Assembly (NCBI GenBank): GCA_965227905.1
Contig: OZ245780.1
Location: 6,076,001-6,140,000, forward strand
From: CBDDHT01 sp965227905
GTDB taxonomy: Bacteria; Pseudomonadota; Alphaproteobacteria; Rhizobiales; Methyloligellaceae
DNA length: 64,000 nucleotides
Direction: 5' to 3'
A program made the translations under genes and the position numbers. The notes under the pieces were generated by a model that was not told the DNA's origin, did no database searches, and worked only from the letters and a program-made list of their open reading frames with translations. Positions 27,771 through 35,558 of this stretch are shown one piece after another (the stretch's first letter is position 1; each line of letters starts with the position of its first letter).

Positions 27771-28106
27771 TTTTGAGATCTGAATTTGTTTCGCTCACGG
27801 CTATTCCACGCCGCTGGCGCGGGCCTCCGCGGGGGCGGCCTGACCGGCCGGCGCGCGGTCGCGCTTGCCGCGCCACTAAGGCGCGGTTGTCTCAGACCCA
27901 ATGCAAATCGTGCCGTACAGCCCCAGCCACACAACAAAATCTCACATGAAGCCAAGGAAAACCGAGCGACCAGCGAGGCAAGGCCAAGCGGCCGCCGGCC
28001 GGTCAGGCCGCCCCCGCGGAGGCCCGCGCATAAGCGCGGAATAGCCGTGAGCGAAACAAACTCAGATCTCAAAACCACGGCCCGGTCGCACCGGACAACA
28101 CCAGCC
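27740..28106. repeat. Large imperfect inverted repeat, two 114-bp arms, between fsa and xerC
   Basis: Left arm 27740-27853 and right arm 27993-28106 are inverted copies, equal in length, separated by 139 bp. In the inner 90 bp nearly all positions match. The visible variation is a few substitutions and one central block, CGC-cgctg-GCG on the left against GCGC-ttat-GCGC (complement) on the right, where both versions keep a small stem with a changed loop. Arms contain TTTGTTTCGCTCACGGCTAT and a GC-rich core with CCGCGG and GGCCGG. Weaker similarity continues inward for about 30 bp. No transposase lies inside, and frames here are composed of the repeat itself. It looks like two head-to-head copies of a dispersed non-coding repeat. 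Confidence 0.9.
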
Positions 28107-28156
28107 AAACAGCACTTTCGCCTCAACACCAGCCGTTAACCGCCAGCCGTGATACT

Positions 28157-29137
28157 GTGCCTTCTGCAGCAAAGGCATCGCGATTCGTGACCCGGACCAC
28201 AGATATCGATCAAGGCGACAAAGCTATCGACGCCCTGGCCGCCTGGTTGACCCATCTTTCCAGCGAACGCCATCTGAGCGACAAAACACTCGAAGCCTAT
28301 GGCCGTGACCTGCGCCAGTTCCTCGGCTTCCTGACAAATCATCTGGGCGAGATCCCCACGGTCAAAACTCTCGCAGACCTTTCGCCACGCGACTTCCGCG
28401 GCTTCCTTGCATCGCGGCGAACGGACGGTGTTTCGAGCCGCAGCGTCTCCCGGTCACTCTCGGCCATCCGCATGTTCTTCCGATTTCTCGACAAGCGGGG
28501 ACTCGCAAAGAACGACGCGGTTTCGACACTGAGCCATCCGAAGCTCCCGCACTCCGTACCGAAGCCCCTGGCCGTGGCGAAGGCCCACGCCGTGACCGAA
28601 GGCGCGGCGATTGCCGCCAGCGCATCGTCGCCCGATTGGGCCATGGCACGGGACACAGCAGTGCTGACGCTTCTCTACGGTTCCGGTCTCCGCATCTCGG
28701 AAGCACTGGGGTTGGACCGCAAAGACGCGCCGATCGGCAAACGCGATGTCCTGCGGATTGTCGGCAAAGGCGGAAAGGAGCGTGTCGCACCGGTTCTCCC
28801 TGTCGCGATCCAGGCAACGGAGCAATATCTAGCACTCTGCCCTTACGCGACCGGACCGGACGATCCGTTGTTTCTCGGCGTCAAAGGCAAGAGGCTCAGC
28901 CCGCGCATCATCCAGCTTCTAATGCAGCGGCTCAGAGGCGCACTCGGCCTCCCCGATACCGCGACCCCCCACGCTCTCAGACACTCGTTCGCAACCCATC
29001 TATTGGGCTCTGGCGCCGATCTTCGCGAAATCCAGGAGCTGCTGGGCCATGCCAGCCTCTCGACGACACAGGTCTACACCGAGGTCGACACGGCTCACCT
29101 CATGAAAGTCTATGCAGACTCGCATCCGCGCGCCTGA
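28157..29137 (+). CDS. xerC: XerC tyrosine recombinase
   Basis: 326 residues from a GTG at 28157; downstream GTG at 28187 is possible. The N-terminal SAM-like core-binding domain covers about residues 25-110. Catalytic residues are R179, K204 or K207, H272, R275, H298 and Y307, all present. With XerD it resolves chromosome dimers at dif. XerC rather than XerD is chosen because of the priA neighbourhood, common in alphaproteobacteria. Its stop is five bases from the convergent SRPBCC gene. Confidence 0.92.
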   Translation: MPSAAKASRFVTRTTDIDQGDKAIDALAAWLTHLSSERHLSDKTLEAYGRDLRQFLGFLTNHLGEIPTVKTLADLSPRDFRGFLASRRTDGVSSRSVSRSLSAIRMFFRFLDKRGLAKNDAVSTLSHPKLPHSVPKPLAVAKAHAVTEGAAIAASASSPDWAMARDTAVLTLLYGSGLRISEALGLDRKDAPIGKRDVLRIVGKGGKERVAPVLPVAIQATEQYLALCPYATGPDDPLFLGVKGKRLSPRIIQLLMQRLRGALGLPDTATPHALRHSFATHLLGSGADLREIQELLGHASLSTTQVYTEVDTAHLMKVYADSHPRA

Positions 29138-29142
29138 TCGAG

Positions 29143-29607
29143 TCAGGCTGCGAGATAGTCTCCGAGACAGTCCAGACAGCCGTTCCATCCAAAGCTGTGC
29201 TTGTCACGAGCCTCGGTGTCGATGAAATTCGTCTGGTGCAGAACAAGCCGCGTGCCGCCGCCAATGGCGTGGAGTTCGATCAGAACATCCATCAACTGGC
29301 CCGCGCTGCCATCCTCTTGATCCCAGGCCCATGAGAACCTTAGCCGCTTGTCGGGAATCAACTCGCTAATCGTTCCGCGAACCGTGTTGATCGATCCATC
29401 GGGCATCACCATAGGAAACACATAAGTTCCGCCAACGCGTGCATCCATCTCAGAATCAGGTGCACGCACCTCGCCAGGCCCCATCCATTGCCTTAAGGCC
29501 TCTTGGTCAGTCCACGCGGCAAACACATCCGCGGGCGGGTGTGGAAACTCTCTTTCAATCGTGAGTTCGGGGGTATCGACGGCATTGTGGGCCACGGCGT
29601 CACTCAT
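29143..29607 (-). CDS. SRPBCC/AHSA1-family protein
   Basis: 154 residues from the ATG at 29607, with an AAGGAAAG ribosome-binding site; longer frames upstream are the ArsR gene in another frame. The START-like fold is shown by LTIEREFPHPPADVFAAWTDQEAL, of which IEREFPHPPADVF is the usual opening, and by WGMGPGEVRAP-like WMGPGEVRAPD and GWNGCLDCLGDYLA at the end. Such genes regularly follow ArsR-type regulators, as here with an 8-nt overlap. The ligand is unknown. Confidence 0.88.
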   Translation of the reverse strand: MSDAVAHNAVDTPELTIEREFPHPPADVFAAWTDQEALRQWMGPGEVRAPDSEMDARVGGTYVFPMVMPDGSINTVRGTISELIPDKRLRFSWAWDQEDGSAGQLMDVLIELHAIGGGTRLVLHQTNFIDTEARDKHSFGWNGCLDCLGDYLAA

Positions 29608-29962
29608 CGGACTGATCTTTCCTTCTACTCTTTCGATCCAAATAGCCTTCGAGCGCGTCGAGGCGCTCGCTCCAGAACTCGCGATAGGTCTCGATCCAAG
29701 AAGCCGCAGCATCCAGCGCCTCGACCTTGAGGTGGCAGCGGCGGTGCTGACCTTCGACTTGTCGGTCAATTAATCCCGCGGTTTGCAGAACCTTGAGATG
29801 GCGTGAGACGGCCGGCAGGGAAATATCGAAGGGCTCTGCAAGCTCGTTCACGGTTGCACTCCCCGTTGCCAGGCGCGCCAGGATGGCGCGGCGGGTCGGG
29901 TCGGCCAGGGCCGCAAACGTTGCATCGAGCTGATCGGGAGCCTGGATAGCTTCATTTAACAT
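29600..29962 (-). CDS. ArsR-family winged-helix repressor
   Basis: 120 residues. It has the segment FAALADPTRRAILARLATG and a recognition helix in ISLPAVSRHLKVLQTAGLI. No CxC-type metal site is present, so it belongs to the SRPBCC-linked, probably non-metal ArsR group. It overlaps the SRPBCC gene by 8 nt. A perfect 20-bp palindrome abuts its start codon and is almost certainly its own operator. Confidence 0.93.
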   Translation of the reverse strand: MLNEAIQAPDQLDATFAALADPTRRAILARLATGSATVNELAEPFDISLPAVSRHLKVLQTAGLIDRQVEGQHRRCHLKVEALDAAASWIETYREFWSERLDALEGYLDRKSRRKDQSDE

Positions 29963-29981
29963 ATTCGTTAATTAACGAATA
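29962..29981. promoter_or_regulatory. Perfect 20-bp palindromic operator of the ArsR gene
   Basis: The site reads TATTCGTTAATTAACGAATA, fully symmetric, and begins at the first base of the ArsR start codon. ArsR-type repressors bind such AT-rich dyads at their own promoters. Placement right at the start codon implies repression by blocking RNA polymerase clearance or a near-leaderless transcript. Confidence 0.8.
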
Positions 29982-30083
29982 ACTTAAATTAATGCAAGTC
30001 TCGAATTCCATTCGGGAAATGACTCGCAGGGCTGCGCGATCCATTGATAGGTTGGCACTACGAACATGCTGGAGGCTCGTGCA

Positions 30084-30779
30084 ATGTCGAAAACCGCTCT
30101 CATTGTTGGTGCCGGAACCGGGATCAGCGCTTCCTTCGCGCGAAAGCTCTCGGATGCGGGCTATAAAGTTGCGCTTGCGGCACGCACTCCGGTCAAATTG
30201 GCAGGACTGGCCGCCGAAATCGGCGCAGAAACCTATGGCTGCGACGCCTCCGAGCCGGAAAGCGTTTCGGCACTCTTCACGGAATTGGATAAGGCTGCGA
30301 ACGGACTCGATCTGGTCCTCTACAATCCAAGCCTGCGTTTTATGGGATCAATTGTCGATCTCGTACCGGACGAAGTTCGTCAGGCATTGATGGTCTCAGC
30401 TTTTGGCGGGTTCCTGGTCGCGCAAGAAGCCGCAAAGCGCATGGTATCGCAAGGGCACGGCGCCATTTTCTTCACGGGCGCCTCCGCCAGTGTGAAGGGT
30501 TATCCCAAGTCCGCGCCCTTCGCGATGGGCAAGTTCGCCCTCCGCGGCCTGGCCCAAAGCATGGCGCGCGAGCTGCACCCGAAAAATGTCCACATCGCCC
30601 ATTTCGTTATCGACGGTGGCGTGAAAAATCCGGACAGAGGCCGGGTCGACGATCCAGGCGACCCCGACAAGTGGCTGGATCCGGATGCCATCGCAGAAAC
30701 CTATCTGCACGTGCTCAATCAGCATCGCAGCATCTGGAGCTGGGAAGTCGAGCTACGACCCTGGGTGGAAAAATTCTGA
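30084..30779 (+). CDS. Atypical short-chain dehydrogenase/reductase
   Basis: 231 residues from the ATG at 30084, chosen because GGAGG lies eight bases upstream; an ATG at 30066 precedes that site. It has a Rossmann opening TALIVGAGTGISASFA, where the usual TGxxxGxG is altered to GAGTGIS. The active-site YxxxK is replaced: TGASASVKG is followed by FAMGKFALRG, so phenylalanine stands for tyrosine. A subgroup of SDRs shares this form, so it is not a chance mutation, but normal oxidoreductase chemistry is doubtful. It stands alone, divergent from ArsR and convergent with the PfkB gene. Confidence 0.88.
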   Translation: MSKTALIVGAGTGISASFARKLSDAGYKVALAARTPVKLAGLAAEIGAETYGCDASEPESVSALFTELDKAANGLDLVLYNPSLRFMGSIVDLVPDEVRQALMVSAFGGFLVAQEAAKRMVSQGHGAIFFTGASASVKGYPKSAPFAMGKFALRGLAQSMARELHPKNVHIAHFVIDGGVKNPDRGRVDDPGDPDKWLDPDAIAETYLHVLNQHRSIWSWEVELRPWVEKF

Positions 30780-30842
30780 CCTTCGGGCACACAAAATGGC
30801 CAGCTGTTCAGAAACGTCAGAACTGTGTGGTCGCGACCCAAC

Positions 30843-31841
30843 TCAATCCAGCAAACCGCGCCCGCGCGCCAATGTCTCCAGTGACGCCTCAGGGCGGGCA
30901 CCAATATGGCTTATGATCTCCGCTGCGGCCAAACTCCCGAGACGGCCGCAGCTCTCCAGGTCGCGGCCACGCGTCAATCCGTATAAAAAACCTGCGGCAT
31001 AGAGATCGCCAGCCCCGGTTGCATCGACCACCTGCCCGACCGGATCTGCGGGCACTTCCACCGTTTCATTGCCGGAGAGAATGACCGACCCCTCTTCGGA
31101 CCGGGTTAGAACGGCGACTTCAGCTTCTGCCCGCACGGCACTGGCGGCTTCTTCGAAAGAATTGAGCTGATAGAGCGACGTAATTTCTGTCTCATTTGCA
31201 AACAGGATGTCGACGCCGTCTCTAACCAGAGCGAGAAAGTCGTCCCGGTGGCGATCCACGCAGAAGGCATCGGACAATGAAAGAGCCACTTTGCGCCCAT
31301 TCGCACGGGCTGCCTTTGCAGATGCGTGAAAAGCTGCCTTGGCAGGATCCTTATCGAAGAGATAACCCTCCAGATAAGTCACCTGTGCCGATCCGATCAG
31401 CGCCTCGTCGATATCGTCCTCGGCAAATTCTGTGCTCGCGCCAAGAAACGTGTTCATGGTGCGCTCGCCATCCGGCGTGACCAACACCAGACATCGTGCC
31501 GTCGGCAACCCCCGATCCGACGGCGCCGTATCGAAGCCCACGCCGATCGAACGAATGTCGTGGGCGAAGACCTTACCGAACTGATCGCCTGCCACCCGGC
31601 CGATGAACGCGCTCTTGCCGCCGAGCGATGCAATGCCGGCACAGGTATTCGCGACCGATCCTCCTGACTGTTCCGTGGCCGGACCCATCGCGTCATAGAT
31701 CCGGTCCGCCTGCCCCGCATTGATCAGCTGCATAAATCCCTTTTCCATGCCCTGGTTGGCCAGAAAAGTGTCGTCGCAGCGCGAGATGATATCGACAATG
31801 GCATTGCCAATGCCGACCACGTCGAGGCTTGAATCAGTCAT
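30843..31841 (-). CDS. PfkB-family sugar/nucleoside kinase (adenosine kinase-like)
   Basis: 332 residues. The GGSVANTCAGIASLGG block, in short GGSVANT, is the first PfkB signature and DATGAGDLYAAGFL the second, with the catalytic aspartate and anion-hole glycines. The order and length are those of the alphaproteobacterial adenosine kinase-like group. Phosphate acceptor not certain. Monocistronic. Confidence 0.9.
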   Translation of the reverse strand: MTDSSLDVVGIGNAIVDIISRCDDTFLANQGMEKGFMQLINAGQADRIYDAMGPATEQSGGSVANTCAGIASLGGKSAFIGRVAGDQFGKVFAHDIRSIGVGFDTAPSDRGLPTARCLVLVTPDGERTMNTFLGASTEFAEDDIDEALIGSAQVTYLEGYLFDKDPAKAAFHASAKAARANGRKVALSLSDAFCVDRHRDDFLALVRDGVDILFANETEITSLYQLNSFEEAASAVRAEAEVAVLTRSEEGSVILSGNETVEVPADPVGQVVDATGAGDLYAAGFLYGLTRGRDLESCGRLGSLAAAEIISHIGARPEASLETLARGRGLLD

Positions 31842-31953
31842 GATGAGAGGTCTTTCGGATCGGATGAGTGAAGGCGCGCACTATAGGTTTTTCGCAGGTC
31901 ATCGCAACCGGCGCCCGCCCGCGATCGCTTTTGCATTTGAAAATTCGACCTGT

Positions 31954-32331
31954 TCAACAATCAATGATCCAGAAGATCAGCGCCAAACACGCAATGAATC
32001 CTATCGTCAGTGTGACGCGCCCAGCCGGTTTGGAGATTTTCAAGGTCAAGTAATAGACCGATGCCAAGAGTCCCAACCAGGAGCCAAGGTAAATCGGTGA
32101 TTTCGACAGGTAGCTGCATGGAACAATGCTCATGTCGGCGAAAAAGACCAACGCCCCGTAGCCGGCGATAGCGCCAACCGCTCCAACCAGCGCCGCGACA
32201 AGATGGTGAAACAGCGTTCCTTTCAATATATGGACGGCACCCGCCCCGACATGCATGACGAATCCGATACCGGCGCCCGCGAGCATCATCTGAAAGATGA
32301 ATTCTAGAACCTGACCATCAATACCCAGCAT
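31954..32331 (-). CDS. Small hypothetical integral membrane protein
   Basis: 125 residues with four hydrophobic segments at about 8-30, 42-65, 82-98 and 104-123. No family recognised. The codon use is like that of its neighbours and the hydrophobic layout is regular, so I take it as real. It starts 6 bp from a long inverted repeat (32337-32389) that may control it. The 31842-31953 gap downstream holds the PfkB start side. Confidence 0.7.
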   Translation of the reverse strand: MLGIDGQVLEFIFQMMLAGAGIGFVMHVGAGAVHILKGTLFHHLVAALVGAVGAIAGYGALVFFADMSIVPCSYLSKSPIYLGSWLGLLASVYYLTLKISKPAGRVTLTIGFIACLALIFWIIDC

Positions 32332-32336
32332 CGATA

Positions 32337-32389
32337 TTTTGGATCATTGGATGAAATTCAAGAGATCTTTATTTCATAATGATCCAAAA
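32337..32389. promoter_or_regulatory. Long inverted repeat with 19-bp paired arms between two membrane-protein genes
   Basis: TTTTGGATCATT (32337-32348) pairs exactly with AATGATCCAAAA (32378-32389), and after a 2-base bulge ATGAAAT (32351-32357) pairs with ATTTCAT (32371-32377). The loop is 13 bases. It sits six bases upstream of the minus-strand membrane gene and 139 bp upstream of the EI24 gene. It could be a double operator or an RNA hairpin sequestering the 5' end. Confidence 0.7.
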
Positions 32390-32527
32390 CACTTTGAACC
32401 TTTAGCTTTTTCGACAGTGCTTTTCGACTGAAGCTGAAAACATGCATTTCGGCTCATCGCTTGTCATCACATGCAACACCCGATATCGCCTGATGCCGCC
32501 TTGCGACCAATCGAGACGAGAACATTC

Positions 32528-33214
32528 ATGATCGCTGCAGCCACAAAAGCCTTCGCCCAACTCTTCTCAAAACCATTCCGGTCGATTCTGCTCAAATCAG
32601 TGGGCATGACCATTGGTCTGCTGATCGTTCTCATTATCGCGATCGAAGCACTGTTTGCCGGGTTTGTCGTGCTGCCGGGGTGGATCGAGACGACCATCCA
32701 AATTCTTGGCGGGCTGGGCCTGATCATCGCCTCGGTCTTTCTCGTGGCGCCGATCACCTCGCTCATCGCCGCGATGTATCTCAACGATGCCGCGGAGATC
32801 GTCGAGAAAAAGCACTATCCGAACGATCCGCCAGGTCGTGAATTGCCGTTTCTGCCATCGCTCGGCGTGTCCTTGAAATTCGGCATGGCGGTCATCGTCG
32901 TGAATATTCTGGTGCTGTTTCTCTTGCTTCTACCCGGCATCAATCTGATCGCCTTCTACATCTCGAACGGTTATCTGCTGGGACGGGAATTCTTCGAGCT
33001 TGCAGCCCTGCGCCATCTGCCAGGGCGTGAAGTTCGCCGCCTCCGCCGCAAGTACAGGGGCCGCATATTCTTTTCAGGTGTTGCCGTTGCGGGTCTGATC
33101 TCGATCCCGATCGTCAATCTGCTGGCACCACTCTTTGCCACAGCACTGATGGTGCATACGTTCAAAGCAATCGCGCGGCATGACGGCATCAGTGCAAGTG
33201 CCGTTGAAGCCTGA
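32528..33214 (+). CDS. EI24/CysZ-family integral membrane protein
   Basis: 228 residues from the ATG at 32528, where the family normally begins (MIAAATKAFAQLF); an in-frame ATG at 32471 has no ribosome-binding site. Four or more membrane segments with the GREFFELAALRHLPGREV block near the end identify the EI24 domain. CysZ members import sulfate; other members are uncharacterised, and no sulfur genes are near. A REP-like palindrome overlaps its stop. Confidence 0.85.
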   Translation: MIAAATKAFAQLFSKPFRSILLKSVGMTIGLLIVLIIAIEALFAGFVVLPGWIETTIQILGGLGLIIASVFLVAPITSLIAAMYLNDAAEIVEKKHYPNDPPGRELPFLPSLGVSLKFGMAVIVVNILVLFLLLLPGINLIAFYISNGYLLGREFFELAALRHLPGREVRRLRRKYRGRIFFSGVAVAGLISIPIVNLLAPLFATALMVHTFKAIARHDGISASAVEA

Positions 33215-33237
33215 TCACCGGGCTTGACCCGGCGATC
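33213..33237. repeat. REP-like palindrome (CCGGG-cttga-CCCGG)
   Basis: GATC-a-CCGGG-cttga-CCCGG-c-GATC forms a near-perfect 10-bp stem with a 5-base loop at the stop codon of the EI24 gene, facing the convergent nth gene. I know very similar CCGGG-tcaag-CCCGG palindromes as dispersed intergenic repeats in many alphaproteobacterial genomes. It may also help end transcription, though no U-run follows. Confidence 0.6.
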
Positions 33238-33269
33238 TATGCAGAACGTACCGCAATGGCGAAGGTTCC

Positions 33270-33974
33270 TTAGGCTGCTACGGTTTTCGCCTTGTACTGG
33301 CAAAGATCAGCGATGAGGCAGCGCTCGCATTCAGGCTTGCGGGCCTTGCACACATACCGGCCGTGCAGAATAAGCCAGTGATGCGCATGCAGCTTGTAGT
33401 CATCCGGAATGACAGCATCGAGGCCCAACTCGACAGCGAGAGGCGTCTTTCCGGGCGCTAGGCCTGTGCGGTTCGAAATCCGAAAAATATGCGTGTCGAC
33501 AGCCATGGTCGGCATGCCGAAGGCAATGTTCAAGACGACGTTTGCCGTCTTGCGTCCGACGCCGGGCAGGGCCTCGAGAGCCTCGCGCGATTCCGGTACG
33601 GTGCTTCCATGCTCGGCAATCAGCTTCTCGGAAAGCGCGATCACGTTCTTTGCCTTGTTTCGGTACAAGCCAATGGTGCGAATGTACTCGCGTACGCGCT
33701 CCTCGCCGAGAGCCGCCATCGCCTCCGGCGTATCTGCCACTTCGAAGAGCGCCTTCGTTGCCTTGTTGACGCCGACATCAGTCGCCTGGGCCGACAGCAC
33801 AACCGCCACAAGCAGCGTAAACGCGTTCACATAATCCAGCTCGCCCTTGGGTTCGGGCGCATCCTCGGAAAATCGCCGGAACATTTCCGAAATCGTTGCG
33901 GTCTTGAGTTTGGTTGCCGGTTTTTTGCGCTTTTTTTTGGCAGGTGTTTTGGATTTCTTCGCAGGAGTGGCCAT
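33270..33974 (-). CDS. nth: Endonuclease III, DNA glycosylase/AP lyase
   Basis: 234 residues from the ATG at 33974, which begins a lysine-rich leader; a GTG at 34031 would add 19 residues. The helix-hairpin-helix EALPGVGRKTANVVL includes the catalytic lysine and AVDTHIFRISNR the catalytic aspartate. The C-terminal 4Fe-4S ligands are the cysteines of CKARKPECERCLIADLC. It removes oxidised pyrimidines. The lysine-rich N-terminal 25 residues are an extension beyond the E. coli form. Confidence 0.95.
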   Translation of the reverse strand: MATPAKKSKTPAKKKRKKPATKLKTATISEMFRRFSEDAPEPKGELDYVNAFTLLVAVVLSAQATDVGVNKATKALFEVADTPEAMAALGEERVREYIRTIGLYRNKAKNVIALSEKLIAEHGSTVPESREALEALPGVGRKTANVVLNIAFGMPTMAVDTHIFRISNRTGLAPGKTPLAVELGLDAVIPDDYKLHAHHWLILHGRYVCKARKPECERCLIADLCQYKAKTVAA

Positions 33975-34038
33975 TGCGGGCTCGCTATACGGCTGGAGGC
34001 ATGATTGAATATATGCATTCGGAGTCGACACTTAAGCT

Positions 34039-34536
34039 ATGGACCAGACACCCACCCTTCCTCAAGAGGAGAGCCACTTTTCGGCTGTCCTAACGCCCTA
34101 CAGATCGTTGCCGCCCCGCGGCTTCCTGATTCTGATGACAGCGATCGGTGTGGTCAGTTTCGTTGCCGGCTTCGCGTTCTATCTGCTTGGTGCGTGGCCC
34201 GTCTTAGGCTTCTTCGGACTTGATCTGCTGCTCATCTACATCGCCTTTCGCCTGAACTATCGCGCTGCCCGCCTTTACGAGACGATCGACTTGAAAGACG
34301 ATGTCTTGGTTGTGAAGCGCGTCCGCCCGTCGGGCCATGTCGAATCCTGGAGCTTCAATCCCTACTGGGTCAATCTGAACCTGGCCGAGCAAACGGGCCG
34401 ACAGCCTGAATTGACGCTCTCCTCTCACGGACGCCAGCTTGTTTTCGGTCAGTTCCTCACCGAGACCGAGAAGAGAGAATTTGCCGATGCCCTGTCAGAC
34501 GCATTGCTTGAGCAACGCGGCGGCGTGAGGATCTGA
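34039..34536 (+). CDS. DUF2244 membrane protein
   Basis: 165 residues. Two adjacent membrane segments (about 30-75) sit between an N-terminal SAVLTPYRSLPPRGF block and a C-terminal soluble half (FNPYWVNLNL, LSSHGRQLVFGQFL), the layout of DUF2244. Function unknown; the family is widespread in alphaproteobacteria and often near nth, as here (divergent). Confidence 0.9.
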   Translation: MDQTPTLPQEESHFSAVLTPYRSLPPRGFLILMTAIGVVSFVAGFAFYLLGAWPVLGFFGLDLLLIYIAFRLNYRAARLYETIDLKDDVLVVKRVRPSGHVESWSFNPYWVNLNLAEQTGRQPELTLSSHGRQLVFGQFLTETEKREFADALSDALLEQRGGVRI

Positions 34537-34589
34537 TACGCGCAAGAATCGGGTCGCTGTTCGGACTTGCACCGGATAGCGTTCCGGTC

Positions 34590-35504
34590 ATGATGCTACA
34601 CCTTCTCAATGATCCACAGGTGCCGACCCAGACGATGACAGCACCCTCACAGAGGCCATGCCTCTCCGACTATGACTATGTCCGACGCGCGGTCGTTTAC
34701 GTCTCAGACAATTGGCGCGAACAACCCGGTCTTGATGAGATCGCGGCCCATGTCGGCCTGAGCCCGGCTCACTTTCAGCGCCTCTTCAAGCGTTGGGCCG
34801 GCATTAGTCCGAAGGCATTCCTGCAGGCCATTACGCTCGACAATGCCCGCCGCCTGCTGCGCGACTCGGCAACGATACTCGATACAGCCTTCGATGTCGG
34901 TCTATCGGGCCCTGGGCGGCTGCACGACCTCTTCGTCGACCATGAGGCGATGACGCCCGGTGAATACAAGGCGCGTGGCGCCGGCCTCGACATTGCTTAT
35001 GGATTTCATGAGTCGCCCTTTGGCCGCGCATTGATCATGGCAACCGATCGCGGCATCTGCGGTCTTGCCTTCTCCGACGATGAAGACGCGGATGACGCCG
35101 CTCTTGAAGACATGACCCGCCGATGGCCGGAGGCAGATTTCCGCTCCGATCCCAAACGAACGGCGAAACTGGCAAGGCATGTCTTCACCCCGGCGCAATG
35201 GCAGGAAACCGACCCGCTAAAAGTGACCTTCATCGGCACGGATTTCGAGATCAGGGTTTGGGAGACACTGCTGAGAATCCCGATGGGACAAGCCGTCAGT
35301 TACGGCGACATTGCCGCTCACATCGGCAAGCCCAAGGCTTCTCGTGCAGTGGGGACCGCTGTTGGGCGGAATCCGATTTCCTTCGTCGTGCCGTGTCACC
35401 GCGTTTTGCGCAAGGGTGGCGGCCTTGGCGGCTACCACTGGGGCGTTACACGCAAACGCGCAATTATCGGATGGGAAGCCGCCCAAGTTGCTGCTGAAAG
35501 CTGA
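34590..35504 (+). CDS. AraC-type helix-turn-helix fused to O6-methylguanine-DNA methyltransferase (Ada-like, lacking the N-terminal zinc domain)
   Basis: 304 residues from ATG 34590 (ATGs at 34593 and 34635 also possible). Residues 25-125 form an AraC-type DNA-binding domain (ISPKAFLQAITLDNARRLL). Residues 135-300 form an Ogt domain with the acceptor cysteine in VPCHRVLR. The Ada N-terminal phosphotriester-repair domain with its zinc cysteines is missing. It repairs O6-alkylguanine directly; whether the HTH still activates transcription is unknown. With nth and alkB in the same window, base repair is well represented. Confidence 0.92.
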   Translation: MMLHLLNDPQVPTQTMTAPSQRPCLSDYDYVRRAVVYVSDNWREQPGLDEIAAHVGLSPAHFQRLFKRWAGISPKAFLQAITLDNARRLLRDSATILDTAFDVGLSGPGRLHDLFVDHEAMTPGEYKARGAGLDIAYGFHESPFGRALIMATDRGICGLAFSDDEDADDAALEDMTRRWPEADFRSDPKRTAKLARHVFTPAQWQETDPLKVTFIGTDFEIRVWETLLRIPMGQAVSYGDIAAHIGKPKASRAVGTAVGRNPISFVVPCHRVLRKGGGLGGYHWGVTRKRAIIGWEAAQVAAES

Positions 35505-35532
35505 TAGCCACACGAATTGCCGACTCAGCCTC

Positions 35533-35558
35533 AGCCGGCGCTGAACTGCGCTTCGGCT
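35533..35558. terminator. Possible terminator hairpin between the Ogt gene and lepA
   Basis: AGCCG-GCGC pairs with GCGC-tt-CGGCT around a 6-base loop, followed on the plus strand by TTAATT. The stem has a two-base bulge and the tail is short. It lies between convergent stops. Confidence 0.35.

Noticed and set aside
27590..28129. Minus-strand frame of 179 codons between fsa and xerC
   Set aside because: It runs through both arms of the inverted repeat and the end of fsa. Its arginine/proline-rich translation comes from GC-rich repeat sequence, with no start signal.
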